Part shown: positions 26,880 to 34,608 of the stretch, in pieces
How the letters are laid out: every line of letters starts with the position of its first letter
Position numbering within the stretch: the stretch's first letter is position 1
Source: Hyphomicrobiales bacterium
Lineage (GTDB): Bacteria > Pseudomonadota > Alphaproteobacteria > Rhizobiales > Rhizobiaceae
Assembly: GCA_900471485.1 (NCBI GenBank)
Contig: UCEU01000008.1
Location: 129,314 to 193,313, forward strand
DNA length: 64,000 nucleotides
Reading direction: 5' to 3'
Notes under the pieces: generated by a model
Databases searched by the model: none
What the model was told of the DNA's origin: nothing
What the model saw: only the letters and a program-made list of their open reading frames with translations
Program-made: the position numbers and the translations under genes

Positions 26880-28318
26880 ACGTCCTCCAGCACGGGTGTT
26901 GTTGCATCGCGGGCCACCGTTCCTGCCCGTGCCGCCTCCGCGGCATGCCTGCCTGCGAGCCGCCCGAACACGCTGCCGATCGTCATGCCGATGCCGGCGG
27001 CATATCCCTGGCCAAGCACGTTTCCGGCCATGATCTCGCCGGCCGCGAACATGTTGTGCGCGGCCGTCCCATCCGCCATGAGCATCCGCGCGGTCGCGTC
27101 GACCTTGAGACCGAGATAGGTGAAGGTGATGCCGGGACGGACGGGGTAGGCGTAGAAGGGAGCCTTCTCGATCCGGCGGGCCCAGTGGCTTTTCGGCGGT
27201 TCCAGGCCCTGCGTTCGACAGTCGTCGAGGATCGTGTGGTCGAACCGGCCGGGGATGACCGCCTTGTTGAACGACGAAACGGTTTCGGACAACGCCACGG
27301 GATCGAGCCCGAGCTTGGAGGCCAGTTCCTCGATGCTGCCGCCCCGGATCGCCGGGTAAAGCGAAGGCATGAACATCTCGAGCGAGTCCGCATCGAAGAT
27401 GATGTAGGCGATCTGCCCAGGCTGGTTGGCGACCAGCCGGCCCCAGATCGCGTATCGCTTCGGCCAGACGTCCTCGCCCTCGTCGTAGAAGCGCTTGGCC
27501 TGCTGGTTGACCACGATACCGAACACCACGCAGTCCAGCCGGGTGATGATCCCACCATCATATTTGGGCGCCCGTGCATCGATGGCCACGGCGTGACACT
27601 GGGTCGGATCGCCGATCTGCGTCACACCCTGATCGATCAGCATCCGTGTCACCGTGCCGCGATTATAGCGTGTCCCCCGGATGAGGAAGTTCTCGGCGAT
27701 CTCGCCCCATCCTTCCTTCAGCCATTCGAAATTCGATTCGAAACCGCCGCACGCGGCCACAAGCGCTTTCGCCCTGATATCGAGATCGGCGCTGCCGTGG
27801 CGAACGAGCGCGGATTCGAAATTCCCCCTTGAAGTCTTCAGGCTCACCACCTCCGCGTCGTAGACGATGTCGACGCCCAGCCCTTCCGCAGTTCGATAGA
27901 GCGCATTGAGCATGGCCCGACCGCCGCCGAGGAAGAACGAGTTCGTCCTGCCGAGACTGAGGGTACCCCCGAGCGAAGGTTGAAACCGGACGCCCTGTTC
28001 GGCGATCCAGTTCAGCATGTCCTTGGATTCGCGGATCATCATGCGTGAAAGCGCCTGGTCCGTATTGCCCGACGTGACCCTTAGGAGATCGTCGAAGAAC
28101 TCTTCTTCGCTGTAGGGGCCGGAAAGCGTGTCGGTCGCCGCATCATGCGCGCAGCGCATGTTGCGCGTGTGGCGGGTGTTGCCGCCGCGATAGAATTTCG
28201 GGGCGGCTTCGACGACCAGCACCGTGGCACCATCGCGCGCGGCGCTGATTGCCGCGCACAGAGCGGCGTTGCCGCCGCCGACCACGAGAACATCGTAGAG
28301 GTTCGATGGATCAAACAT
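26876..28318 (-). CDS. tcuA: FAD-dependent tricarballylate dehydrogenase TcuA-like
   Basis: 480 aa from the ATG at 28318, with AGGA seven bases upstream. The N-terminal FAD-binding Rossmann motif is YDVLVVGGGNAALCAAISAA, and the C-terminal part has FAAGEIMAGNVLGQGYAAGIG. It belongs to the fumarate reductase/succinate dehydrogenase flavoprotein group, where TcuA oxidises tricarballylate to cis-aconitate. It is cotranscribed with tcuB and preceded by a GntR-type palindrome. A related carboxylate is possible as substrate. Confidence 0.85.
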   Translation of the reverse strand: MFDPSNLYDVLVVGGGNAALCAAISAARDGATVLVVEAAPKFYRGGNTRHTRNMRCAHDAATDTLSGPYSEEEFFDDLLRVTSGNTDQALSRMMIRESKDMLNWIAEQGVRFQPSLGGTLSLGRTNSFFLGGGRAMLNALYRTAEGLGVDIVYDAEVVSLKTSRGNFESALVRHGSADLDIRAKALVAACGGFESNFEWLKEGWGEIAENFLIRGTRYNRGTVTRMLIDQGVTQIGDPTQCHAVAIDARAPKYDGGIITRLDCVVFGIVVNQQAKRFYDEGEDVWPKRYAIWGRLVANQPGQIAYIIFDADSLEMFMPSLYPAIRGGSIEELASKLGLDPVALSETVSSFNKAVIPGRFDHTILDDCRTQGLEPPKSHWARRIEKAPFYAYPVRPGITFTYLGLKVDATARMLMADGTAAHNMFAAGEIMAGNVLGQGYAAGIGMTIGSVFGRLAGRHAAEAARAGTVARDATTPVLEDV

Positions 28319-28329
28319 ATTGCATCCTA

Positions 28330-28349
28330 TTGCATACAAATGTGTGCAA
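28330..28349. promoter_or_regulatory. Candidate GntR operator in front of tcuA
   Basis: TTGCATACAAATGTGTGCAA is a near-perfect palindrome: TTGCATAC against the complement of GTGTGCAA, one mismatch in eight. It lies 12 bases upstream of the tcuA start, in the 79-base gap between gntR and tcuA. This suits repression by the FCD-type GntR protein encoded next door. Confidence 0.6.
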
Positions 28350-28397
28350 ATTGTTAGGACGCAAATCTGCCTGTGTCAAACGGAAGGCTTCAAAAAG

Positions 28398-29057
28398 CTA
28401 TTCGGCTTGCGCGCTTGTGATCATCAGGCGGATCTTGAGAGCTTCGCGGATGTGGTCGATCGCGTGCCGTTCGGCGTCGGCGGCGTTGCGCCGGCGCATG
28501 GCATCGAGCAACCGTTCATGTTCCTCCGCCGCCACCGCGATCCTGCCGGGGTGGCTGAAGGTCGTGTCGGAGAGAAGGGCGATCGTTTCGTGAAGGTCTT
28601 CCACCGCCTGCCGCAGGTAGCGATTGCGGGCGGCGTCGTAGAGGCGTGCGTGAAACTCGCGGTTCAGCCGGGCTGCCGACACCGGATCGTCCACGGTGGA
28701 GAACAGGGCGTTGATACGCTCGAGATTGGCGATCTCAGCCGGGGTCGCATGATGCACGGCATAGCGCGCGACGATGCCTTCCAGCTCTTCGCGAATGGCA
28801 TAAAGCTCGAAGATCTGGGCGGTCGACAGGACGGCGACGGCAAGCCCGCGGCCGGGGGCTGCCTCCAGCAGGCCTTTTTCCTGCAGTTTCCCGAGCGCTT
28901 CACGCACAGGTGTCCGGCTGACATTCAGGCGTGCCGCGACTTCCTCTTCCCGCAGCGCGCTCCCCGGTCGGTAGATGCCGTCGCGGATCGCGGAAACGAT
29001 CGCGTCATACACGTTGCGTCCCAGGGATCTGGGTTCGTTCTCCGATTTCCGTGCCAT
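28398..29057 (-). CDS. GntR-family transcriptional regulator (FCD type)
   Basis: 219 aa. The N-terminal winged HTH has EEVAARLNVSRTPVREALGKLQEKGLL, and the C-terminal part is a helical FCD ligand domain with the metal-binding type histidines (for instance NREFHARLYDAA). FCD GntR proteins usually bind dicarboxylates or sugar acids. It is directly upstream of tcuAB on the same strand and has a candidate operator at 28330-28349, so it probably controls tcuAB and perhaps itself. Confidence 0.88.
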   Translation of the reverse strand: MARKSENEPRSLGRNVYDAIVSAIRDGIYRPGSALREEEVAARLNVSRTPVREALGKLQEKGLLEAAPGRGLAVAVLSTAQIFELYAIREELEGIVARYAVHHATPAEIANLERINALFSTVDDPVSAARLNREFHARLYDAARNRYLRQAVEDLHETIALLSDTTFSHPGRIAVAAEEHERLLDAMRRRNAADAERHAIDHIREALKIRLMITSAQAE

Positions 29058-29098
29058 CCGTCCCGCCTGCCAGCCGTGCCATCAACTTCCTCTTTACT

Positions 29099-29129
29099 GA
29101 CACCGGCTCCGCTGGGGAAGGCCGGTGTC
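29099..29129. terminator. Inverted repeat between module B and gntR
   Basis: GACACCGGC (29099-29107) pairs with GCCGGTGTC (29121-29129), a nine-base GC-rich stem. It lies just after the end of module B (aldolase stop at 29166) and before gntR on the same strand. It probably ends the module B transcript, although no U-run follows on the minus strand. Confidence 0.5.
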
Positions 29130-29165
29130 GCTGGCGGGGTGTTTTTCAGGCCACTGGTTTCATGA

Positions 29166-30038
29166 TCAAACCGAAGGCGATCCCTCCAGCCAGGCCTGCT
29201 TGAGGGCGTTGACCGGGGCAAAGCTGCGCGGGGCGGCGCACATCAGGAACTGGAACCCCTGTTCGATCAGCCTGCCGGCATTCGATGCGCTGGCGTGCGG
29301 ATGGCCGGCGACGACGCCGTACTCCTTGCAGATCCGCGTCACCGCTTCGATCGCCTCCAGGACAACGGGGTGTTCCGTCTGGCGGGGGTAGCCCAGTTCC
29401 TGGCTGAGATCGCCCTCGCCGATCAGGATGACGCCGATGCCAGGCACGTTGCGCAGCATGTCTGGCAGGTTGTCGATGCCCTTCGTGTCCTCGATCTGCA
29501 ATACCGCCAGGATGTCGCCTTGCGGCGCCAGCGGCCAGACATCGGCGCGCTGGTAATATTCCTGCTGCGAGACGCCCCAATAGCGTGCAGCGACAACGGG
29601 ACCATCGCCGCGAATGCCCGCCGGCTCGTAAAGCGGCTTGTCCTTGAGCCGCGGATAGCGGCAGGCGGCAACGGCGTTATAGGCCTCCTCGACCGTGCTG
29701 ATATGTGGCCAGACGACACCGTAGCAGCCGATATCGAGCGCCTGCTTGGCGAGGAACTGGTTCTTCTCCACGCCGTTTGCCGGAATGCGCGCCAGCGGGG
29801 TGGTCTTCGGCGACGGCGTGCCGCGGTCGATGATCTGCCTGCGATTGAGGAGATATTGCAGACTGTCCCTCAAGCCATTGACGTCCCAGCCGCGATGCTC
29901 GCCTTCGAAAACCACGCCGTCATAGGGCGAAGCCTGGAGTTCCACGGCGACTTCGATATTGGCGGGCGAAAACAGCGAGAACACCGGTTCGCCGGCGGCG
30001 AGCTTGGCAATCATTCCATTGAGATGCTGAAAACTCAT
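29166..30038 (-). CDS. HpcH/HpaI-type class II aldolase (module B)
   Basis: 290 aa, paralogue of the enzyme at 8465-9319 with the same landmarks: YDGVVFEGEHRGWD, ALDIGCYGVVWPHISTVEEA, VLQIEDTKGIDNLPDML and VILIGEGDLSQELGYP. Expected to split a 4-hydroxy-2-oxo acid to pyruvate and an oxo-acid with a divalent metal. Its start overlaps the LigJ-like gene by four bases, as in module A. It is the last gene of module B. Confidence 0.85.
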   Translation of the reverse strand: MSFQHLNGMIAKLAAGEPVFSLFSPANIEVAVELQASPYDGVVFEGEHRGWDVNGLRDSLQYLLNRRQIIDRGTPSPKTTPLARIPANGVEKNQFLAKQALDIGCYGVVWPHISTVEEAYNAVAACRYPRLKDKPLYEPAGIRGDGPVVAARYWGVSQQEYYQRADVWPLAPQGDILAVLQIEDTKGIDNLPDMLRNVPGIGVILIGEGDLSQELGYPRQTEHPVVLEAIEAVTRICKEYGVVAGHPHASASNAGRLIEQGFQFLMCAAPRSFAPVNALKQAWLEGSPSV

Positions 30039-31087
30039 CCTTCGGCTCTCCTCGGTGCGGACGATCGTTCGAGTTCCGCCAGCCGGCGGTCGAGCCTCGG
30101 ATAGACACGCCTTGCATTGCCCTCGAAAATCTTGTGACGCTGATCGGCCTCGAGGAAATCGAGCGCGTCGATATAGCGTTTCGTATCGTCGTAGAAATGC
30201 CCCGTCTCCGGATCGATGCCCTTGACGGCCCCGAGCATTTCGGAGGCGAAGAGGATGTTGTCGGCGGGAATGACCTTCGCCAGCAGTTCCATGCCGGGCA
30301 GGTGGTAGACGCAGGTGTCGAAGAACACGTTGTTCATCAGATGCTCCGACAGCAGCGGTTTTTTCAGTTCCTGCGCGAGGCCGCGATAGCGGCCCCAGTG
30401 GTAAGGAACCGCACCGCCGCCATGCGGGATGATGAATTTCAGCGTCGGGAAATCGGCGAACAGATTACCCTGGATCAGCTGCATGAACGCCGTCGTGTCG
30501 GCATTGATGTAATGCGCGCCGGTGGCATGGAAGTTGTGGTTGCACGACGATGAAACGTGGATCATCGCCGGAATTTCCAGCTCGCACATCACCTCGTAGA
30601 GCGGATACCAGGATCGGTCCGTCAGCGGCTCGCCCTGCCAATGACCGCCGGACGGGTCGGGGTTGAGATTGACGCCGACGAAGCCGAGTTCCTCGACGAT
30701 CCGGCGCATCTCCGCAATGCATTCGGATGGCGGGCGGCCGGGAAACTGCGGGAGTTGTCCGACCGGTGCGAAATTATGCGGCAGAAGCTCGCAGACCCGG
30801 TGGATCAGGTCGTTGCAGACCGATGTCCAGGTGGCGGAGATTTCCGCCGATCCGACATGGTGCGCCATGCCGGAGGCGCGCGGAGAGAAGATGGTGAGAT
30901 CGCCGCCTCTCTCCTCCTGCTTCCTGATCTGAGGCTGGACGCTCTCGATCAACTGCTCGTCGGTAATCTTCAGGCTTGCGGGCGACGGTTTGCGGGCAGG
31001 GTCTGCAAGTGCCGCCAGCTGCTTGTCGCGGAAGAGACCCAGTGCCGCGGGTTCTGTCGTGTAGTGGCCGTGAATATCGATGATCAT
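30035..31087 (-). CDS. LigJ-type 4-oxalomesaconate hydratase-like amidohydrolase (module B)
   Basis: 350 aa. Like the module A copy it starts MIIDIHGHYTT and keeps the candidate ligands: HxH at residues 6-8, the His in AMIHVSSSCNH, the His in IIPHGGGAVPYHWG and the Glu in FASEM. Predicted to hydrate 4-oxalomesaconate or an analogue. It lies between the ABC permease and the aldolase. The two LigJ-like proteins differ clearly in loops, so they may have different specificities. Confidence 0.85.
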   Translation of the reverse strand: MIIDIHGHYTTEPAALGLFRDKQLAALADPARKPSPASLKITDEQLIESVQPQIRKQEERGGDLTIFSPRASGMAHHVGSAEISATWTSVCNDLIHRVCELLPHNFAPVGQLPQFPGRPPSECIAEMRRIVEELGFVGVNLNPDPSGGHWQGEPLTDRSWYPLYEVMCELEIPAMIHVSSSCNHNFHATGAHYINADTTAFMQLIQGNLFADFPTLKFIIPHGGGAVPYHWGRYRGLAQELKKPLLSEHLMNNVFFDTCVYHLPGMELLAKVIPADNILFASEMLGAVKGIDPETGHFYDDTKRYIDALDFLEADQRHKIFEGNARRVYPRLDRRLAELERSSAPRRAEG

Positions 31088-31108
31088 GTCTCAATTCCTC
31101 CCTTGCGC

Positions 31109-31930
31109 CTATTCGTCATCCGTGAAGCGCCAGGGCGCGACCCAATGCTCGAAACGCAGCGCGATCGTGGTGTAGACGACACCCATCAGCATCAGGCACA
31201 GGATGGGCACGAACATCGCGGCGGTCTCGAACTGGTTGCCGTACTTGATGATGAGTGCGCCGAGGCCGTTGATCGCGGTGAAAAATTCGGCGACGACCAT
31301 GCCGATGATCGCGCGGCCGATGCCCAGGCGGATACCGGTCATCATGAAGGGCAGGGCTGCCGGCAGGATGATCTTCGTGAAGATCTGCCGCTCGTTCGCG
31401 GCAAAGGCTGTGCCGACATCCACCAGCTGGCTCGCCACGTTGCGCACGCCGCTGGCCGTGTTGATGAGCACCGGAAACACCGCCAGGATGAAGACGATGA
31501 ACAGCTTGGCGGCGAAGCCGAGGCCGAACCACAAGATCACGAGCGGCGTGATGGCGACAAGCGGCGTGGCGTAGAGCGCGTTGACCAGCCAGTCGCTGGC
31601 GGCGTCGACATAGCGATAGCGCCCGATCAGCAGACCGAGGACGACGCCGACGACGCAGGCGATGACGAAGGCGAGCGTCAGCGTCTTCATGCTTTCAAGA
31701 AACGCCGACAGCAGTTCGCCGCTGACGCTCATGCGCCAGGCCGCCTGCACGATGTCGCTCGGATAGGCCATGAAGAGCGGATTGACCTGCCTCCCGGCGA
31801 CTTCCCAGATCGCAAGCACGATCACGATGGAAGCGAGCCGCACGAGCCAATAGCGCCGGACGGGCGCCGTCGGCTCCAATTCCTCGATGGTGTCCGGTTC
31901 GTTGGCGGCGGAAAAAGTGGTGCTGACCAT
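31109..31930 (-). CDS. ABC transporter permease (NitT/TauT-like)
   Basis: 273 aa; the ATG at 31930 is preceded by GGGAGGATC, better than the frame's first ATG at 31960. About six membrane helices. The EAA-type loop IVGMVVAEFFTAINGLGALI and the preceding GIRLGIGRAI match permeases of the nitrate/sulfonate/taurine (SsuC/TauC) class. Acts with the ATPase upstream and the Tat-type binding protein at 35598. Substrate probably the acid handled by module B. Confidence 0.9.
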   Translation of the reverse strand: MVSTTFSAANEPDTIEELEPTAPVRRYWLVRLASIVIVLAIWEVAGRQVNPLFMAYPSDIVQAAWRMSVSGELLSAFLESMKTLTLAFVIACVVGVVLGLLIGRYRYVDAASDWLVNALYATPLVAITPLVILWFGLGFAAKLFIVFILAVFPVLINTASGVRNVASQLVDVGTAFAANERQIFTKIILPAALPFMMTGIRLGIGRAIIGMVVAEFFTAINGLGALIIKYGNQFETAAMFVPILCLMLMGVVYTTIALRFEHWVAPWRFTDDE

Positions 31931-31956
31931 GTTGATCCTCCCAGATCGAATGTCGT

Positions 31957-32802
31957 TCAAGACGCCGATGGCGTGCTGCGGATAAGCTCCCAGATGCGGG
32001 CACGGATCGCCTGGAATGTCGGGTCGCCCCGCATCTCCGGCAGTTCGGGCCGCTCGCGCGAGAACGGCAGCTCGATGACTTCCTTGACCCGCCCCGGCTT
32101 GGCGCCAAGCACGATGATGCGGTTCGACAGGTAGATCGCCTCGTCGAGATCGTGGGTGACGAAGAGGATCGTCTTTCGCGTCTCCGCCTGGATGCGCAGC
32201 AGTTCCTTCTGCAGGACTTCGCGTGTCTGCGCGTCGAGCGCGCTGAACGGCTCGTCCATCAACAGGATCGACGGGTCGATGGCGAGCGCGCGGGCAAGAC
32301 CGATGCGCTGCTGCATGCCGCCGGAAAGCTGGTGCGGAAACTGCTCGGCCGCATGTCCAAGCCCGACCAGCTTGAGGAGCTCCTTGGCTTTCTCGGCCCT
32401 TTGTGCCGCAGCCATTCCCTGCAGCTCGAGCCCGAACTCCACGTTTTCACGCGCTGTCCGCCACGGCAGCAGGCTCGGCTGCTGGAAGACGAAGCCGCGG
32501 TCGCGTCCGGGGCTGTGAACCTCGGTACCATCGACGCTGATTGTCCCGGCGTCGTGGCGGATCAGGCCCTGGACGATGCGCAGCAGAGTGGTCTTGCCGC
32601 AGCCGCTCTCGCCGATCAGCGATACGACCTCATCCTCGTAGACATCGAAGCTGATGTCGCGAAGAACCGGCAGCAATCCGCCTGGCTGTCCGCCGAGGCC
32701 GCGAACCCGGAAGGTCTTGCTGATCTTCGAAACGCCCAATCTCGCTCGCCTGACAGGTGTCTCGGTCATGTCTTCCTGCTTTCTGACTATGGACGGCTTC
32801 AT
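31957..32802 (-). CDS. ABC transporter ATP-binding protein (NitT/TauT-like)
   Basis: 281 aa from the ATG at 32802, which overlaps the upstream stop (ATGA). A start at 32769 has a better site (AGGAAG), so the first 11 residues are uncertain. Walker A is GESGCGKTT, the signature is LSGGMQQR, and Walker B is ILLMDEP with the H-loop VTHDLDEAI. Matches SsuB/TauB-class ATPases. Encoded within module B between the type A decarboxylase-like gene and the permease. Confidence 0.92.
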   Translation of the reverse strand: MKPSIVRKQEDMTETPVRRARLGVSKISKTFRVRGLGGQPGGLLPVLRDISFDVYEDEVVSLIGESGCGKTTLLRIVQGLIRHDAGTISVDGTEVHSPGRDRGFVFQQPSLLPWRTARENVEFGLELQGMAAAQRAEKAKELLKLVGLGHAAEQFPHQLSGGMQQRIGLARALAIDPSILLMDEPFSALDAQTREVLQKELLRIQAETRKTILFVTHDLDEAIYLSNRIIVLGAKPGRVKEVIELPFSRERPELPEMRGDPTFQAIRARIWELIRSTPSAS

Positions 32803-33704
32803 TCCCCCAGCTCCCTTGTTGCGTCGTGAAAGAGTTCGTCGACGGAGATCCGCCGGTCGATGAGCCGCTGTTCCAGGCAATGGTCGATCACCGTTTCCAG
32901 CGAATGGCGAAGTGCGCCGATGCCCAGCGGATTGATGTCGATGCCGGCCTCGGTGCTGCCGTGACCTGCCGCCTTGCTGGCGGAGAGCATGTCGACGAAC
33001 TCGCGGACGATGCCCGGCCGCTGTTCGATGAGCGCCTCCGACGCGACGATCATGTGGTTGATCGGGATGACCTTGTTCTTCTCGTATCCGGCCATGGCAT
33101 CTCTCTCGGGATCGGCGATCACGGTGACCAGCCGCGGGTCGTCCTTGGGCAGGTCGTTGCCCATGATGCCGGCATCGATTTCGCCGGCCTGCAGCATCTC
33201 CGCCACGTTTCTACCGGCAGGCGCGCGACGCGCGTTGGACGGTTCGGCATATTCCGCCAGATGGCCATCCTCGAACGTCACCCAGTCGATCTTGTCGAGG
33301 TCGACGCCGTATTCGGCCGACAGGATGCCCCGCGCCCACATCACCGTCGTCTGCGAATAGGAGCGCACGCCGACCGTCTTGCCTTCGAGATCCTTGGGCC
33401 GCAGCTTCGAATATTGAGAGTTGCAGACGATCGTCCGGTGCTGGAACCGCGCCAAGAGCGCGGCGGGCAACAGCCAGATCGGCTTGTTGTAGGCGCGGGC
33501 CTGAACGTAGGTCGCGATCGCCATCTCTGAAATGTCGTAGGCACCCTGCCGGATCATCGGCTTGAACGCCTTGGTGATCGGGGTGATCTCCTCGAAGCGG
33601 TAGCGTCCGGCCGTTCGGCCCGAGAGACCGCGCTTGATCGGGGCGGTGATCGGATAGTCTCCCAGCGCGACGCGGACGACATCGGTCGATACGGTGTCAG
33701 CCAT
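32799..33704 (-). CDS. 4,5-dihydroxyphthalate decarboxylase-like protein, type A (module B)
   Basis: 301 aa, no signal peptide. Signature VGVRSYSQTTVMWARGIL. It is the counterpart of the protein at 10371-11282, with a similar length and the C-terminal pattern RRISVDELFHDATRELGE versus RKLTVDELFDDTTRALGG. The stop overlaps the ABC ATPase start and the start overlaps the amidohydrolase stop, so it is tightly coupled in the operon. A cytoplasmic catalytic role is inferred from family; a ligand-binding role cannot be excluded given the binding-protein fold. Confidence 0.75.
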   Translation of the reverse strand: MADTVSTDVVRVALGDYPITAPIKRGLSGRTAGRYRFEEITPITKAFKPMIRQGAYDISEMAIATYVQARAYNKPIWLLPAALLARFQHRTIVCNSQYSKLRPKDLEGKTVGVRSYSQTTVMWARGILSAEYGVDLDKIDWVTFEDGHLAEYAEPSNARRAPAGRNVAEMLQAGEIDAGIMGNDLPKDDPRLVTVIADPERDAMAGYEKNKVIPINHMIVASEALIEQRPGIVREFVDMLSASKAAGHGSTEAGIDINPLGIGALRHSLETVIDHCLEQRLIDRRISVDELFHDATRELGE

Positions 33705-34578
33705 GGCGGGCCTCCTTCGCCGAGGTCGATGCGAGGCTCGGATAGATCGTCTCGGCCGTGCCGCCGAAGATCCAGGCCTTGTCCTTCTCGCTCACCGAGG
33801 CCAGCGCGGCTTGTGCTGTTTCGATGAGGTGCTTCAGGCCGCCGGGCGAGGCGGGGTGGTTGGAACCCCAGGCGATGCGCGACGCGCCGAAGCGTGAGAC
33901 GAGCAGCGGGAAGAAATCCGAGGCCGAGGCGTTGGCGGCCTTCAAGGCTTCCACCGCGCGGATGGTGAACTTAAGATAGATGTTCGGATTATCCGCCAGA
34001 GCGAATAGCTTGGCTGCGTTGGGGAAATCCGGGCCGCCGGAAAGGTCGGGTCTCGCGAGGTGGTCGAGCACGAGCCGGATCTTCGGAAAGCGCGCTACGA
34101 TCGCCTGCAGGTCGGTCAAACCGTCCTGGGTCATCTGCATGCAGACCGGCAGCCCGATCTCTTCGGCATAGGCCCAGGCGCGAAAGGTTCTGGGATCGGT
34201 AAACCAGGTCGCCTGGCCGGGCATGGTGCTGCCGGTGGTAAACAGCCGCAGCCCCGTCATGCCCTTTTTCATCCAGTGGTCGATCTTCGAGACGGCGTCT
34301 TCCGCCAGGATGTCGACGGAACCGACTGCCGTAAAGACGTCGGGATGAGCGGCGACGGCGTCCAGAACATAGCTGTTATCATGTCCGTAGCATGTCGATG
34401 CCTGCACGATCGCCGCCTTGTCGACGCCGGCGTCTGTCATGTCGGTCAGAAGCTGCTCGTATGAGACGGGCCGCGCGGCCGACCAGTCCGACTGATGCCC
34501 GCCGAGCGGGGCCTTGGGGTAACGGGACGTGTCCGATGCAATGACATGCGGATGAATATCAATGACGTTGAAACGCAT
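33697..34578 (-). CDS. Amidohydrolase-2 family protein, LigI-like, strand-8 Asp replaced by Asn (module B)
   Basis: 293 aa, paralogue of the protein at 11299-12150 and collinear with it for at least 240 residues. HxH is DIHPHV (His9, His11), DHLAR gives His173, and GSNHP puts Asn at residue 240 where amidohydrolases usually have Asp. Shared replacement in both copies suggests it is a feature of this subfamily. Hydrolysis of a lactone such as 2-pyrone-4,6-dicarboxylate is the nearest known reaction. AGGAG precedes the ATG. Confidence 0.8.
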   Translation of the reverse strand: MRFNVIDIHPHVIASDTSRYPKAPLGGHQSDWSAARPVSYEQLLTDMTDAGVDKAAIVQASTCYGHDNSYVLDAVAAHPDVFTAVGSVDILAEDAVSKIDHWMKKGMTGLRLFTTGSTMPGQATWFTDPRTFRAWAYAEEIGLPVCMQMTQDGLTDLQAIVARFPKIRLVLDHLARPDLSGGPDFPNAAKLFALADNPNIYLKFTIRAVEALKAANASASDFFPLLVSRFGASRIAWGSNHPASPGGLKHLIETAQAALASVSEKDKAWIFGGTAETIYPSLASTSAKEARHG

Positions 34579-34608
34579 TGCTTGCTCCTGGGATATTGGA
34601 ATTTCGTG

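Noticed and set aside
30557..32134. 525-aa plus-strand open frame across module B
   Set aside because: It is antisense to the LigJ-like and ABC permease genes, which have clear family motifs and ribosome-binding sites. High GC makes long antisense frames common.
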